A stretch of 64,000 nucleotides of DNA from Drosophila miranda (GCF_003369915.1 NC_046676.1:11824001-11888000); one strand, 5' to 3'; shown: positions 1-13,815, counted from the first letter of the stretch. A program made the numbers and translations. The notes: generated by a model not told the origin, from the letters alone.

Positions 1-1646
1 TACGCTGCAATTGGAGACCAGGCCCGGAGAAGCTGCTGCCAGCCATAAAATTACGATCCAGCGGAGAGCAAATGACGCGAAACAGTCGCACGGACACGGC
101 CGCCAGTGGCAGATTGGGGGGACGGCGGGGCCAACGGCAACAACAACACGTTCCTTACATAAAAATCGTGCAGGCCATGCTAAAAACGTTTATCCCTTTT
201 AGCCCGAAAGGAGAACCGATGCGGGAGGGGGCACTCCCCCGAAACAATGCCTGGGCAACAACGCGAAGACAGACAAAAAAGGAAGAACAATTTCTTCGTT
301 TTCGTCTTTAGTTTCAATGGGCCCCAGGACGGCCCAAAACCATTTTAAACGGAACGTAAGCTGAGACTGATGGCAGTCCCGACTCCTGGGTCCTGCTGCT
401 GAATGGGGCAGGGCAAGAGCCTGGGCAAGAGTCAGATAAATGCCGCATCATTGGTTATTTATATGCCTGTGGATCTCAGGTGGATGGCTGGCCCTCAAAC
501 GATATATTTATTTGATTTTATTGATATATATACCAGCACATGTACTCGTATAAATGCGTATAAGTAGTGCACATCTATCTCGGTGCCATCGAGTGAGGAG
601 TGGCTTGTGCTTGTGGTCCTGTCATTACGGCCTCGGCTTCGGAGCAATTCCAAAGGTAAACCGAAGAGGAAATTAATTAAATCGCATTCAAATGATTGGC
701 TACGTGCCATTATTAAAACGAGCATAAATTATTCCACACGTCCTAATTTCGAAGGATTTGAATGCTTACAGGCCTCAGCTCCCCTCGCTACAGAAGTCCC
801 CCTTACCATTTGTGGTCAATCACTTGATTGCCTGCCTCTCCACACCATATGGCTGTGGTCCACGTATCCGCACTTCTAATTTATGGCAATTAATGGAAAG
901 TTTTGTTAATACCCAAGAAGTACGTTGAAAACGTCTGCGAAGGATTAATTTCCTCTGAAATAATTGGGATTTTTTATTTCGAGTCAAATGGGACTAGTTA
1001 TAGGAATAATTTGTAATCTGTGTTAATAAATATGTAAATGTTTCGAGAATTCCCACGAAGAAGATCATATTATAGTTTCTAATTGATGAAGAGCTGCTGT
1101 CAAATTGTTTGATGGCAAAAAAGTGTAGTGAATTAAGTATAAATGTTACCTTAAATAATAACAATACGGATATGAATTCCGGTATTAGATTCATACAAAA
1201 CTCACCAAGACATTGGATAAAATATGCAAATTATTCATTATTTTTGAATTAGGGATTGGAAAATGTTGTAAAATATGCCACAAAGGATCTTCCTCTCATT
1301 CTGTCTTCTTTCCTGACTTTTCATAGAGAATCCCTAACAGGGGCCTGGTACTCCTGTTATTTCTAACATTTGTACATGCCAACGCCTGCGCCTGCCAACG
1401 TAAACAAACTGTTAAAAATGCCGGCAAGTCGAAAGTGTACCCAGTGTAATGCCAGCAGCGTTGCCAGCAGCAAGCGAAAAGCCCAAAACTGGTTTCGGCC
1501 ACATGCCACACGAAGAGACACGAACGAACGGCACGACGAGCACAGAGGAACGACGACGAGCAGCAGACAGCGGCGCAGCGACGAGTTTGTGCCACTCAAA
1601 AATGAGCCAGCGTCGCGAACGGTACCCTAGTCCGGATGGTGCAACG

Positions 1647-1814
1647 TCAGTTAGTAGTGAGAGAAACAGAGAAAAAGAGCTTTGATAATCGTGAATAATT
1701 TTGTTAGCAGTGCCAAACATTACCGAGAAAAAACAAGAACAAAAACAAAAAATTCAGTGAAATATTCAGAAGAAGAATAACACTTCAGCCGCAGATCTGC
1801 ACAAATTTTTTTGA
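1647..1814 (+). promoter_or_regulatory. Candidate promoter and noncoding first exon
   Basis: TCAGTT at 1647-1652 matches the arthropod initiator. It is followed by an A-rich, stop-containing leader of Drosophila 5'UTR character (runs of AAAACAAGAAC type). At 1815 there is a possible splice donor, GAG followed by GTGAAT. No clear TATA box precedes it and the downstream promoter element is only approximate. It could be a distal first exon of the semaphorin gene 12.7 kb downstream, where a plausible acceptor lies at 13938-13939. It could also be chance. Confidence 0.3.
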
Positions 1815-2553
1815 GGTGAATATACAAATGTCAGTCCCCAGTCCCCAGTCGCCGTCCCCATATGAAGTGGCTATGTGTGTCCCCCCAACTTATGGCCGAA
1901 AACCTGCAACGCTCTGCCCAGCTTGTAGCATCATCAGAGTTACTTCAGAGAGTTACCTCAGAGTGGCCTCAGAGCTCAGAGTTACCTGCTTCCAGTTTTC
2001 CAAGTTTGTTTCATGGGAGTCGAGCCGAGCCGCAGTCGCTTTGCATTATATGCGTTGACCAGTTGATTCCAACTTGTTTGCAACTCGTTCTCATGCCTCT
2101 TGGCCCCTGCCACCCTGCCGCCCTGCCGCCTGGCCACTTCCACCTCTGTACTCCTCAGATTGAAGCTATTTTTGGCCATCAGTTGCCGTTGCCATTTGCA
2201 TTTGCATTTTTGTAGGGAGCGGGAGACTAGACCCGAGAGCCGTGAGCCGTGAGGACGTTTGCCCATTCATTCAACTCGAGAGCGACAAAACATAAATTGC
2301 GAATGCAAACGGCCAAATTGTTATTGCCACTTAGAAGCGCTCCAAACGGTATTGCTCTTTCGCTCTTTGCCTGGCCGTTTCTTGGTAAGCAAAGTGTGCA
2401 ATATCTTGGGCTAACTGCAGTAGCCATGGCCGTAACAGTAGCCACCACCTGGCCGCGACTACAATGCTAAAAAAAAGTGCAAGCAAGACAAAAAACGTTA
2501 TGCCCAAAGAGCCCGCGATTGCATCGCATGTCGAGGTTATTCCGCATGCCCCA

Positions 2554-2580
2554 GCCCCGTGCCCCGTGCCCCGTGCCCCG
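2554..2580. repeat. GCCCCGT heptamer tandem repeat
   Basis: About four consecutive copies of GCCCCGT. Short GC-rich minisatellite in noncoding DNA. Confidence 0.9.
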
Positions 2581-4431
2581 CACTCACAGAAGCAGCCACA
2601 AAAAAGCTGCAGCAAGAAAGCAACAAAGAACTTCAAAAGCATTCTGGCCAGCACCCCTGCACCGCGCTCTGTGTTTTTTTTTCGGTGATTATGAGAAGAC
2701 CAGAACCAGAAAGTGCCGCAGCAACGGGCAACGCTGCAAGTCGATTTGGGGTATGCCCTTACCAAGAAAACAGTTGCAACTAGCGGGAAATTGTACACTC
2801 AAATCTAAGAAGTACAGAATGTTCTACAGAAGGTCGTACACGATCCGTCGCTTCATTCGATGAGTATAATGATTTTCCTTTTGCCTTCTTTCTAATTATA
2901 ATTATCAGAAAGGATTTTTTTTTATTGAAAATAAAAACAATTTAGAATAGTTCGAATCAATTGAGTTGCTAGTTACATTGTGAAAATAAAAAATTAAAAC
3001 TTTAATCAAAAAACTTTAATATTTCTTATGCAAATTACGGGTGTAAAAATGAAATGGCGTGAACCAGCTGACAAAGTTTCAACAGCAATTGCAATTGCAG
3101 GCTTCCATTTCCATTCTCCGAATGCGATTCATAATTTGTATAATTTTAAAAGTAGCCTTCATTGGCCGCTGCCTGGGAAACTGCAAGTGCATTTTCCTTT
3201 TCCTCAGTTAGAGTATTAATATGCAAAGGGCACAAAAAGCGGTTCAGCTCCGCTCGTTCGGCACAAAAGAACCGGAGAAGATTGGCCAGAACCGAAAAAT
3301 GATGGAAAAAAAGTACGGAAAAAGACGGAAAGGGAAACTACAAATGAAGAAGGAAAAGAGTGAGCTCAAAGCGTTTAAGCGCCTTTGACACTCCGTTGGG
3401 CAAGAGGATGAGGACGGCGATTGCTGGGGATTCAGAGAGTGGTGCCACGTGAGACAGCTGCCAATCAATGGCGCAGCCTAGGCCAATCGGGGGCAAGTTG
3501 CATGTGTGCTACGACTAACAGACAAAAAAAAAAAAGTAAGGGAAAACTACAAAAACGTTTCCAGAAATTCTTGTTCTTTACTCCCCTTCCTGTGCTCCAT
3601 TGTTACGGTGGAATGTGGCCCGTGGAAATTATGCGATAATGGGGGGGAAAAGTTCATTTTCATAAATAGTTAAGTTCAAAGTTGGTAACATTCCCTCAGG
3701 AGGCGGTCCCTGATACTCGTAGGCCAGCAAATTATTGGGTAAACAATCAATTGTACTCGAAGGTAGAGACATTTTCAGCTTATTAAATGGAATTAAGCAA
3801 TTTCTGCGCTATTACCATGAATATTTGAGATCGGGTAAATACAGCGAGCTGGGGATTAAGTTGAATCGTTGGAGAGAGGTCGAGGCCTGCACCTATACTA
3901 TTCCTGTTATTGATTCTTGGGCGGTTAATTAATGTTTTCATTGCGTTTTCCTGCTGCCCATCCACCGGAAGTGTCGTGTGGCCCAATCCCCTGAATGGTT
4001 TCCCTCACAACTAAGCAAACATATACTCGTATTGTGGTACTAAAGTCGTACAGTCGTATAGTCGTATAACTGGCCAAAAGGAACAGCAAAATGTAACCAA
4101 ATTACGGCTAATGGTTTTTTAATTGTAACAATAATTGCTGTCGCCATTGCATGAGCAACGGCCGCAGGAGCAGGAGCAGCAGCAATCAAAGCTGTTAAGA
4201 AGGGTCCAAGGGAGAGGGTTCCCTGCTCCCCCCACCCCCGTTGCCCCTGCCATTAATGAGTGCTCTTGCCCAGCTTTTAGATGCCTGCAAATTACCAAGA
4301 AGCAAAGGGACAAGCGAATAGGATGTTCATGTAGGCCACTGCCACCAGGGGGATGGGGTTGCTGCCTCTGAACTGCTGATGTATGGTGCTGCCTGCTCCT
4401 CTTAGCTTCCACATAATTGTCCCTTTACGAA

Positions 4432-4448
4432 TGTGTGTGTGTGTGTGT
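4432..4448. repeat. GT microsatellite
   Basis: Uninterrupted TG dinucleotides followed by an imperfect GT-rich tail. Confidence 0.9.
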
Positions 4449-4912
4449 TTGTGGGTGTATTCCTGTGCGTGTCTATAATTAAGCCAAAAAAAGTGCTAGC
4501 CTATGCTTTTTTGATGAAACAAAAGCCAGAAATGAGTGTCTAAACCTTGAACTTGATGTCGGTCCCGCCCTCTGATACGGCTCCAGCTCTTCTTCCTCCT
4601 CCTCGTGTGGCTACTGCTGATTCTGGTCTGCGCCCTGTCCTGGTTTTGTTTGATTCTATTCATTGTTCCGTCGGCAGCAGTTGATTATGAGTGTTACTTT
4701 TTGTTGGCTTGTTGCTTTACTGCTTTCGCAGCTCCTTTTTTTTGGGGTTAGCCAGCATAGCATACTTTCCTGCGTCCTGCGGTCCCTAATGTGCGCCATT
4801 TTGGTTCTGATGCTGTGTGTACGTGTGTGTGTGCTGCCCCATTTGCCCAGAGGTCATTATAGACGCTTGCCCGCTTGGCACGTTGCGGCCGCCAACTTCC
4901 GTTGCTCATGTT

Positions 4913-4940
4913 TCTGCTGCTGCTGCTGCTGCTGCTGATG
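4913..4940. repeat. CTG trinucleotide repeat
   Basis: About eight CTG units within a longer CTG-rich segment. No supportable reading frame uses it. Confidence 0.9.
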
Positions 4941-6480
4941 TTGCCCCTTGCTGCTGGTCGGATGAGAGGTTGCTGCTGCTGAGGCCTCTTGTTGCTTCTG
5001 GTGCTGCTACTTTGAGCCGGTTGGCCTTTATCCACGCCGTGCCCGAAGGGCCTCTGGTTCTGATTCTGGCTCCTGGCTCCTGGCACTGGCACTGGCTCTG
5101 CCACTGGCTCTGGCTCTCTAAAGTGGCAATTTGTCTAGTTCTGTAAGCGGCTCTTTTAACGATAATGATGATTGCGCATTGTTGCGTTTTTATTTCACTG
5201 CACAAACACAGAAACAGCCAGGGGGACGCACACTGAAACAGTTAGAGGCGAAGCACACACAGATATTAACACTTACGACGACATCCACACAACCTGTTCA
5301 CACACAGATCCAGTCCACTGCAAGTCCATGCCCATGTCCGTGTCCACATCCCTGTCCAACTCCTCGTCCCAGTTATGTTTCTGGTTTTCTGGTTTTTATC
5401 CTTACTTTTTTTCTGCGGCTTTTGTTGTGCCTGGCTGTTGTTTGCTTAGCATTTTCCGATTTTCATTCATATCCACAGTCTATTCCCTGGTATCTGCTCT
5501 GCATTCTCTCCTATTCTCTCCCGCCAGTTCATTCATTCCGGACTTTTTTTGTTTATTATTTTCATGGCCATTTCTTATTCTATTTCGCTGTCTGTCAGTC
5601 TGTGTGTGGTCCCATCTCTGTCTGTCTCGCAATATCCCTCGCTCTGCTCCACTGTTGCCTGCTTTCTACTCTCTTTTTGGCCATTTTCCTTCTGGCCAGA
5701 ACGTGTCGTCGCTGTTGTTAATTTTTAGTGCGGGACAGGAGTATTTTCCCGCATTTGCTTTATTGGCCATGGCCGAAAACTACGATACTGTCTAGACGCT
5801 CTCCGCTGGGCCGACGGCTCGTTGGCTTTTCGGTTTAGAGGCATCCCAATCATTCTACTAGTAAATCTCTCTACATACAGATAGAATAGATAAATAGTTT
5901 TCCTATCCTGTGTGCACATTCCGATGGCCAAGTGTATTTTGTTTTGGGCCAATTGGTTCGGCCGTTTCGACCGAATGATTCATATTGCCATTTTGTCGCT
6001 TTTTCTGTATTTATTGTTTGAATAAATAGAATTAAAAAGTTTGCATAACATTTGTAAATATTTGGCCACAAATAAAATGCATTTCATATGAATACATTTT
6101 CTACAAAATCAATATATGTTTTGCGGTTACGTCTGGTCAGTGCCGTCCTTGTTTCGTGTGTGTCCTGACATCCATGTCATCCGGGCGCTGTCTATCCTGT
6201 GCCATGGCGATGGCTATCTTTCGCCTTTTGTGCGACAGCATCAGCTGATTGCTTTATCACAAAAGCGTAAAATGAGCCACGAAAGGGGGTACAGAAGGGT
6301 ACTGCCCCAAACACACACATATGGAACTTACACATGCATAACTTAGTCCTGGCAAGAGGCATCCACGTGCTGCATTCAATGACTTTATCGACTGCTAAAC
6401 GTCGCTTGGCCATTTTGATGCGGACGCGGACGAGGATGTGGCTGGCTGTGCCACACGCTTAACCCACTAGGATCTGCAAA

Positions 6481-6501
6481 CACACACACACACACACACA
6501 C
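6481..6501. repeat. CA microsatellite
   Basis: About ten CA units; noncoding. Confidence 0.95.
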
Positions 6502-7426
6502 GTCACTATAATGTCTACATATAGATACACACACGTATGTACTCTTGTCTGATAATTTTTCTGCTTTTGTCGTGTGAGCGTGTGCTCTCTGGCTCGATGT
6601 CCTGGGGTCCTGGGGTCCTGAGCCCTCTAAATGTTTATTGCTTCATTCTGTTGCGCAATTTAATCGATGTCTGGCTCTACAGGCTCCCCCATCGCCACGG
6701 GTTCGCCCATCGCCCCATCGGTAAAGTTAATTTTAAAGAGCGGCTAATGTAAATCGTCGTATTACGGCACTTTAATGAAACTTTAGATCCGCGCACATAC
6801 GAGCTGTCCAGCTTTATTGGAGAGCTTGATTTCCACTTAATTCCTGAATAGATTGCGTATCCCTCTGCCACGCCCTTTACCGCCTTCCCCCTTTATCGGT
6901 TTAAGCAATTATCTCATAACACAATCCCGTTTCGGGGTCAATCCGTGCCTCATTTTGCGCTCGAATGCCCCTCACAAAGTATTTAAGTAACTCAAGCCGT
7001 TGCCAACAAAACAGATTTGGCTGAAAGGAGAGCACTGGGAGGCAGGGCAGCAAAGGATCCACTGGGTCGTAGTGTTAGTGGTGGGGTTAACCCTTTTGTA
7101 TGCTCTCTGGGATTATGTATTTGTGTTTAGCTTCAAGTTTTTGTCTGCTGCCAGGAGAAGTCTCGACGGCGAAAAAAAAGGAAGCCCAGCCCGTAATGAA
7201 ATGCAAAATCGCTTAAGTTCCCACTGAGGGAACTCCTCCGTTTCGCTGCTGTTCCACCCATGCTCCCCCCCAACCCCCAACCCCTAACCCCCGGCCACTG
7301 CTTTGTTGACAGCGTGTTAGTGAAAACTAAATGAAATTTTCTTCATGGTTTTGTTCTGTGGGTTTCTTGTTTTTCGTTTGGGTTCTCTGCGTTCGAATCT
7401 CTTTATGGAGGACGGCTTTCCGCCTG

Positions 7427-7429
<3 letters not shown>

Positions 7430-7459
<30 letters not shown>
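7430..7459. repeat. GT microsatellite, about 15 units
   Basis: Pure TG tract of about 30 bp, the longest dinucleotide run in the upstream region. Confidence 0.95.
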
Positions 7460-7461
<2 letters not shown>

Positions 7462-7548
7462 TAATGTGTTTTTTTGGGTAGAGGAGGGTGTCTATTAGGG
7501 GTGCTACATGTACATCGCTATACGGAGCAGCATCGTCATTATTCTCTT

Positions 7549-7567
7549 CATCATCATCATCATCATC
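7549..7567. repeat. CAT trinucleotide repeat
   Basis: About six TCA/CAT units. Confidence 0.9.
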
Positions 7568-7681
7568 TGAGCTGTTTTTGTTGAAGTTGCCATCATAAGC
7601 TCGCTCTTACCTTGGCCCCATTGTGCGGCATTGTCCCTGTGCATAATTGAATGCTCAACCACTTTTCAAATTCCACTTTCC

Positions 7682-7702
7682 ATGTGTGTGTGTGTGTGTG
7701 TG
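7682..7702. repeat. GT microsatellite
   Basis: About ten TG units. Confidence 0.9.
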
Positions 7703-7930
7703 TAGTATCTGTGTATGACTTCCGCATAAGTGTTTAATTTCCTGTGTATTAACATGCTTAGTAAAAACACATACCGCAAACAGAGCGTAGAGGCACAGGG
7801 TATCCCCGAAACGCAGTCCTTAAACCCTTTTTTAGAGGACACTGGGGGCTGCTGCTTTTGCAAAAAAATTAAACGGAAAGGTGCGTTTAGACCCCCCTCT
7901 GACTGATTCAGAACTCGGAAACGGGGAACC

Positions 7931-7976
7931 TGTTCCGGGCTGTTCTGGGCTGTTCTGGGCTGGGCTGGGCTGGGGG
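7931..7976. repeat. TGTTCTGGGC / TGGGC minisatellite
   Basis: Three decamer units (TGTTCCGGGC, then TGTTCTGGGC twice) run into three TGGGC pentamers. This is a nested repeat in which the pentamer is the 3' half of the decamer. Confidence 0.85.
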
Positions 7977-8215
7977 CCGTGGTATAACGATTTGTGCCAA
8001 CAAATTTATTTAAAAAGGATTATCAGCAGCTAAGCGCCATGCTGGCACACTTCAAAGGCCGCCACACTCACCAGCCCCGCGGGGGCAGAGTGTTTGCCAC
8101 CCCGTTCGAGACCCCGTTGAACCTGGTTGAACCAGAAAAAAACACACAAAAAGCAAACAAAACCCGGGTCCCGTCATATGCAAATTTCAATGTCAAACTC
8201 CTGCCACGTTCTGCA

Positions 8216-8264
8216 TTTGAATTTGAATTTGAATTCGAGTTTCGAATGTGAATGTGAATTTGAC
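8216..8264. repeat. GAATTT/GAATGT hexamer repeat
   Basis: Seven or so imperfect hexamers related to TTTGAA and GTGAAT. It can be read as an Phe-Glu run in one frame, but I see no gene context for it. Confidence 0.8.
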
Positions 8265-10244
8265 ATTCAATTTTGTTGCCATGCAACACAAAGTGCTTCA
8301 AGCGGGGGCAGGCAGAACAGACAACAGTGTTTAAGTGGCTTTATTTTCACGATGATTTCGGCCTAGGCCAGGGTTTAAATAATCACAATTTTCTCCAGAT
8401 GAAGTGCCGCTCGACTGATGGAAATTTGATGCTCTTCAAGACCGAAATCGACTCTTTTATTATGGCATTCCTGCGATAACCTTTTGCCTAAGAAACTGAA
8501 CTTCCTGACATTTATCTCGTCTCTAGAGGAGGATGGATGGGGGCGATCCGGGTGTATATTGAGTTTTAAAATACCAAAGAAATTTTGTATCCACCGAACT
8601 AACTCGATGGATGAACTTCTGCTCTTCCTTTGCGCTGGATTCGATCCGAAAACTCTTAGAAGGCGTGAGAAATTCAATTTGTTGTCACGTCCATCAGGCT
8701 GGTGGGAGCGGGGAGGGTGGTGTGGTGGTAGTAGTAGGGGGTACAATGAAGGAGGTGTTGTGCTGATGAGTCGGGGGTTGGCATTTTCGTGTTATTGAAT
8801 ACTTTAAAAGGTTTTTCGGCCCAACTCCACTTTGCCCCACTCTCTCTCTCTGCTTTCTCTGCTCCCCCTCGCAGTCGCTCCGTACTTTTGGGGTTGCTCT
8901 GCACAAAATTTAAGTTTCGACATTTTGTGCACTAATTGCTCAAGATTTGCTACAAATTTTGGAATATTTCGTTCTCCCTCAATGAGTCTGGGAATCTGCC
9001 GCCTGGCTGGGTCGTTGCCTCTCTTCGATTTCGGGTGTGCATTAGTGTGGGTGTGGGTGTTAGTGTGTGTGCATGTGCGGAAGTTCACACACGCCTGAAC
9101 ACTCACACAGCCAGCATGCGTCCTGTCAAACGCACTCCTCCGGCCGCTTCTCGAGTAGTTTTCCCTTTTCGAAGCTGCTTGAAAATTTTCAAATTTCCGG
9201 CTTTCTCGCTCTCGCTTTCCCCACACTCTTGAGGAAATTGTCTACGCATGTTTCTGGCACTTTTCATGCGGATGCCGCAACTACTCGTATTCCTGCGCTC
9301 TGCGGGGATTTTCGCTTATCCATTATTAATACATGATTTCCAAAAGCGTGGAACACAAATTTGCAATTTGCTCAAGATTTGCTGGAGGCTGGTGGGTGGA
9401 AGGGGGATGGGGGCCTGAAAGAGGGCGTGAATTAGCTGCAATTGCCAGGCGGACACGATAAGCATTTCCCATTGCCATTTTCCCATTTCCCCCACTACCT
9501 CGAGTGGCTGCCATATGGATTTCCGTTGTCCGTTCGCCGCTTTCCCAGCTCTGACTCCGGCCGTGCCTTATCTCGCGGCTATGTGCAGGGTCCATGTCCT
9601 GTCCTGATGTGATAATCCGCAGGAATTAATAAATAAACCATTAACAAATAAACTAGAGACGTGGCAGCGGCACGGGGCACGGGGCACGAGACATGAATGT
9701 GCGTGCCGCCTGGAACCCTTATCAACGATGGGCGGCAGGTCCACCACGTCCCACCCCTCGTCAGACAGACTTGACTTTTCTGCAAACATCAGCAAATAAA
9801 AGCCAAGGACTCACACCACCCGTACGGAACTCTGATGCAACATTTCCCTCTGCACGGCACAGTGGTGCAAGATCTGTTATCTGTAGGAAATTTACATGCG
9901 TCTGGGCATCAGGGTGCCCACTGTACTGCCCCATGGCTGAGGCAGAGGTCAATGTTTGCTCATAAATTGCCAAATTGGTGGGAGAGAGGGCGGCAAGGTC
10001 TGAGAGGGGGCGTGTCCACCTCGAAAAAGAAGTGAGGACAAAATGCAAATGGCTTTTGTGCGTGTGCGTGTTTGTGTGTATCTATGTGTGCGTTTCCTCC
10101 TGAAACAGAAATTCCAGTCAATTAAATAGAAATAAATGAATAATTGATAGTTTTCAAAGGCTACCAGAAGTCTTCGCTTCGCTCTGAAAGCTTTACCTTG
10201 AACCCAAAAGCCCCTACTAATTAGAGAGGGAAAAAGAGCTACAA

Positions 10245-10286
10245 AGAGAGCGAGAGAGAGAGAGGGAGAGAGAGAGGGAGAGAGAC
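10245..10286. repeat. GAGA tract
   Basis: About 42 bp of nearly pure GA dinucleotides with a few GGG interruptions. Such tracts can bind GAGA factor (Trl) or CLAMP in Drosophila. The sequence shows the tract; occupancy is inference. Confidence 0.85.
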
Positions 10287-13200
10287 ACGGAGAAGGGTTA
10301 TGGAAAGAGCATCCCCCCAAAACCCTGTGTCGGAATGTCATTTGAATAATTTAAAATGTTAGACGCGTTCGATGGCCAGACTTTGACACTGACCATGGAG
10401 CCCCGTTGCTGAGCCACCCCCAAAAAGGGGCAGACCGTAATGGGTGGCCAGGGGGCCGCTGGGCGGCTTTGGATAGCCACAATGACGTTAATGACAGTGA
10501 CGAGCGGTTGTTTGCCTCAGTTCTCGACCAAACATTCGGCACAAACAAACAAATCCACTGCACGCACGTACTCCAGGCGACACACTCGCACACAGATACG
10601 TGGATACCACACAGACACTCATAAAAAACAATCAAAATGCAAAACGAAGCCAGGCAGAGAGCAAAGAGAGAACACCACTGGGAGTGTCTGTAGATGTGCG
10701 TGCCACCACCGGGAGGATCAACAACAAACACAAATGGTTCCTGATTGCAGCCAGGAAGCGGCTGACAGAGGGGTCACAGAGGCGGTGCAAGGGGATGGAG
10801 GCAAGTGTCTGTCCGTATGTCTGTCGGTCCGTCTGGCTATGCGACTAGAATTCAACATTTTGCCGCCATTAAAATCAAATTGCACTTTCGTGCAGCAGAG
10901 GCCAGGGATACCCAAACCAAAGGAAAGCTGGGACAGGAGGCAGGCAGCAGGATGAGGCAGGAGATAGCCTGAAAGAAGGTCGTTTTTGAGGCAGGAGGCA
11001 CGAGGCACAGAGCCACGAGCCGCGTCAACGTTTTGGCAATTTCAGCAGAAATATGGCTCCCGTTTTTCCGCCTGCTCCTGTTCTTCCATTTCCCATTTCC
11101 CATTTGCCACTCCTCTGTTCCTCTTTTTTTATGATTAATAAAAGCCAAATGTAAATAGTCAAAACGAAATGAAAGCAAGCGTCGCACGGCGACCTTCAAA
11201 TGGATGCAACGTCGGGCTGGGATGGGGAGGGGCTCTGCATCTCTGTCGCATTGCCGCACAGCCGTCGCTCCCCCCTTTAGGACTTTCGCTTAATTTCTAT
11301 TAGCATTGCGCGCTCTTGCTGTTGCTGTCTGTTCGTTTTCATTGCTGCGGCACGCGGCACAGGTTGCTGAGGTTACCCCAGAGAGGGGGAGGGTGTGAGA
11401 GAGGGACTCTGCAGCTGTCTGGCTGCCTTGATTGTTTGTATTTCTCATGGCACTCGATGTCAGTCAAAATCGCTTCGTTCTGTTCGTCCCCCCCCACTGC
11501 TCTGTGGGCTATCTACCCCCCGGAACCACCATCCACCCATCCATCCATCCACCCATTTAAGCAACCAATGAACCCACCCACTTTGTACTGCTGTTTGTTT
11601 TACAACGTTTTTAACTTGTTTGCAAGGATTAGGTAAGCAACTCAAACAGAAAAGGACGAGCTAGAGGAACAGGACCCATCAGCAGTACCAGTACCACGGC
11701 CAGGACCCATCGCCATCCTGTATGCAATGGCAACTCATAAAAATAGATAAAGACAAGGCCTCCAATCTGAACCTGAACCTGTTATCGCTGCCAGGGGTCT
11801 GGGTCTGGCCTGGTGGGTGGCAGTCGATTGTCCTGGCTGGTTGCTAGCACGCGCCCCGCCCCCCTGCAACAGCCGCTCAACAATTCCTGCCAACATTAAA
11901 TGCATCGAATTACATTTTCTATTAACCAGAGCGGGAGCTACTTTGCCACGGAGGGTGGGTAACCAGGGACAGCCCGCTGAGAGGGGGGCCGCTACGCAAC
12001 GGGATCGTGTGGCTACTTTGTGTGTGCCCCCCCTTGTGCGGGTGTGTTGCAGGGGCTATTGAATTCTGGGGCATGCAGCCCTTAGCAAATGTTGCTCGTT
12101 TGTTTGCTGCTTGTTTTACAATTCACTTTTTTAACGCTTTCGCGCTGTGATTCCAACGTCCTGCCAGCGGGCTTCAGCTTCAGCTTCAGTTCCTGCCACG
12201 GACACGGCTACGGATACGGCTATGGCTACAGCTACGGCTCCGGGTCTGACATTGTTGTGCGGCGCCTTGAACCTTTTACAGTCAGCCTTGGTCCTTGCCC
12301 CTGCCCGCGTCTGTCCCTGCCTCCGTATCCCGTCTTGATTGCATAAGTTTTTTGTGTTGCGCTTTGGCTAAGAAGCCGCTGGCTGCACGCCGTTTAGTCC
12401 CCAAAACCCCTGCCACCTCACCCACCCCCCTGCTTTCTCTTCAACCACCGCGTTGGTCTGGCTTAAAGTTATGAAAAGTTTTGTCGTTGTTTTGCCTTCT
12501 GGCTCGGCTTTTCTTTGGTTCTCTTTTCCTCCTTTTTGCTGGCGTCGTGTTGGGGGTTTTTCCACGTATTTGGTTCCTCTTTAAGCGCACATTAATCAAA
12601 GTTTTTCGTTGGCTTAGTCAAAGTTTGAGGGCATTTATAAGGCAATTGTGGAGCTCGTTTCGTTGTACACGGCAGGTGTGTTTGTGGCAAGGTCCTGCTC
12701 CAGCTCCAGCTCCTGCTGTTCCTGCTGTTCCTGCTGCCGCTCCTGCCGGGGAGTGGCCCCGATCTTTTGACAACTGTATTGGACATTGAAGCCATATGGC
12801 ATTGGGGCCACAAATTGTCTTGGCCCCTACCTCTACACCGAACAGCAGCACAGCAGGCTGTCAAACAAAAACCAACGAAAATTCCCTAACAAAACTTTCC
12901 CATTCTTGTGGTCAAAAGTGGTCGTCGGTCCGTCCACCTCTCCGTCTTCGGACGGAATGTACAGGTCAAGTCAAGCTGCATAAACAGGAAAAGTAAGCTG
13001 AATGACTTGCCACTCGGCTGTCTGAAGGTTAACGCACACAAACATGCACCCAGACGACACACAGATACTCACTAAGACAAAGCCTAATTGTCAGTGTCTG
13101 GCCGTAACCCATTCCCTGCCCCCTTCTGGGTGTGTGCCGCCGTAGGGCCTGTCTGAGTGACTAATGTCTGGCTTTAGAGAACTTTTTTGCAGCATACAAT

Positions 13201-13773
13201 GTTGCATTGCAAATTGAAACACGCGACTGCCGGCGATGCTATGGCTATGCGGGAATATATAGAAAAAATCAGCAGAAACTTTCCAAAAGACATTTCGACT
13301 GGGAGATACCCGACATTTTTCCTATAGTATATATGTATGTCTGATAAATATTTGTGAAAGAACGGAGTTCCATTGAAAGGCAACAGAGCACAGCATACCC
13401 GTACAGTCTACAGGGTATAAGTAGGATTTCCCAGACATGCTCACACACACACACACATACTCGTAGATGCAGTTACTAATACAAGCGTATGCATAAATAA
13501 TAATGCACGAGAATGGCTTTAAGTGCAAGCGTCTGCTAGGCCCAAAGCCCTGTTCCACTCCGCTTTGCTCTCCTCTTTATATTTTTTCCTATTTTATTCT
13601 CTCTTCACCCTCCCCTCCCTCAGACTCCTCACTTCACTCGTCTAGCCGTCTGCCTCTCGCCTTGGCTTATCCTGGTGGGGCGACGGGGGCAGCGAGTGCT
13701 TTGTATGCACTTCAGCTTTGAATGTGTCTGCATTTACCCTTGAAAATGTAGCCATTGTTTTGCTGCAGACTCC

Positions 13774-13815
13774 GTTGCACGTTGCACGTTGCACGTTGCA
13801 CGCTGCACGCTGCAT
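13774..13815. repeat. GTTGCAC heptamer array
   Basis: Six consecutive heptamers: GTTGCAC four times, then GCTGCAC and GCTGCAT. It lies about 560 bp upstream of the semaphorin start codon, close to the presumed 5' leader. Confidence 0.9.

Noticed and set aside
5131..5795. Two long overlapping plus-strand frames of 196 and 207 codons
   Set aside because: They lie in a pyrimidine-rich stretch that gives Cys/Leu/Ser/Phe-rich peptides in two frames at once, typical of compositional bias.
7388..7400. GTTCGAATC, resembling a tRNA T-loop B-box
   Set aside because: No A-box, acceptor stem or anticodon arm fits around it.
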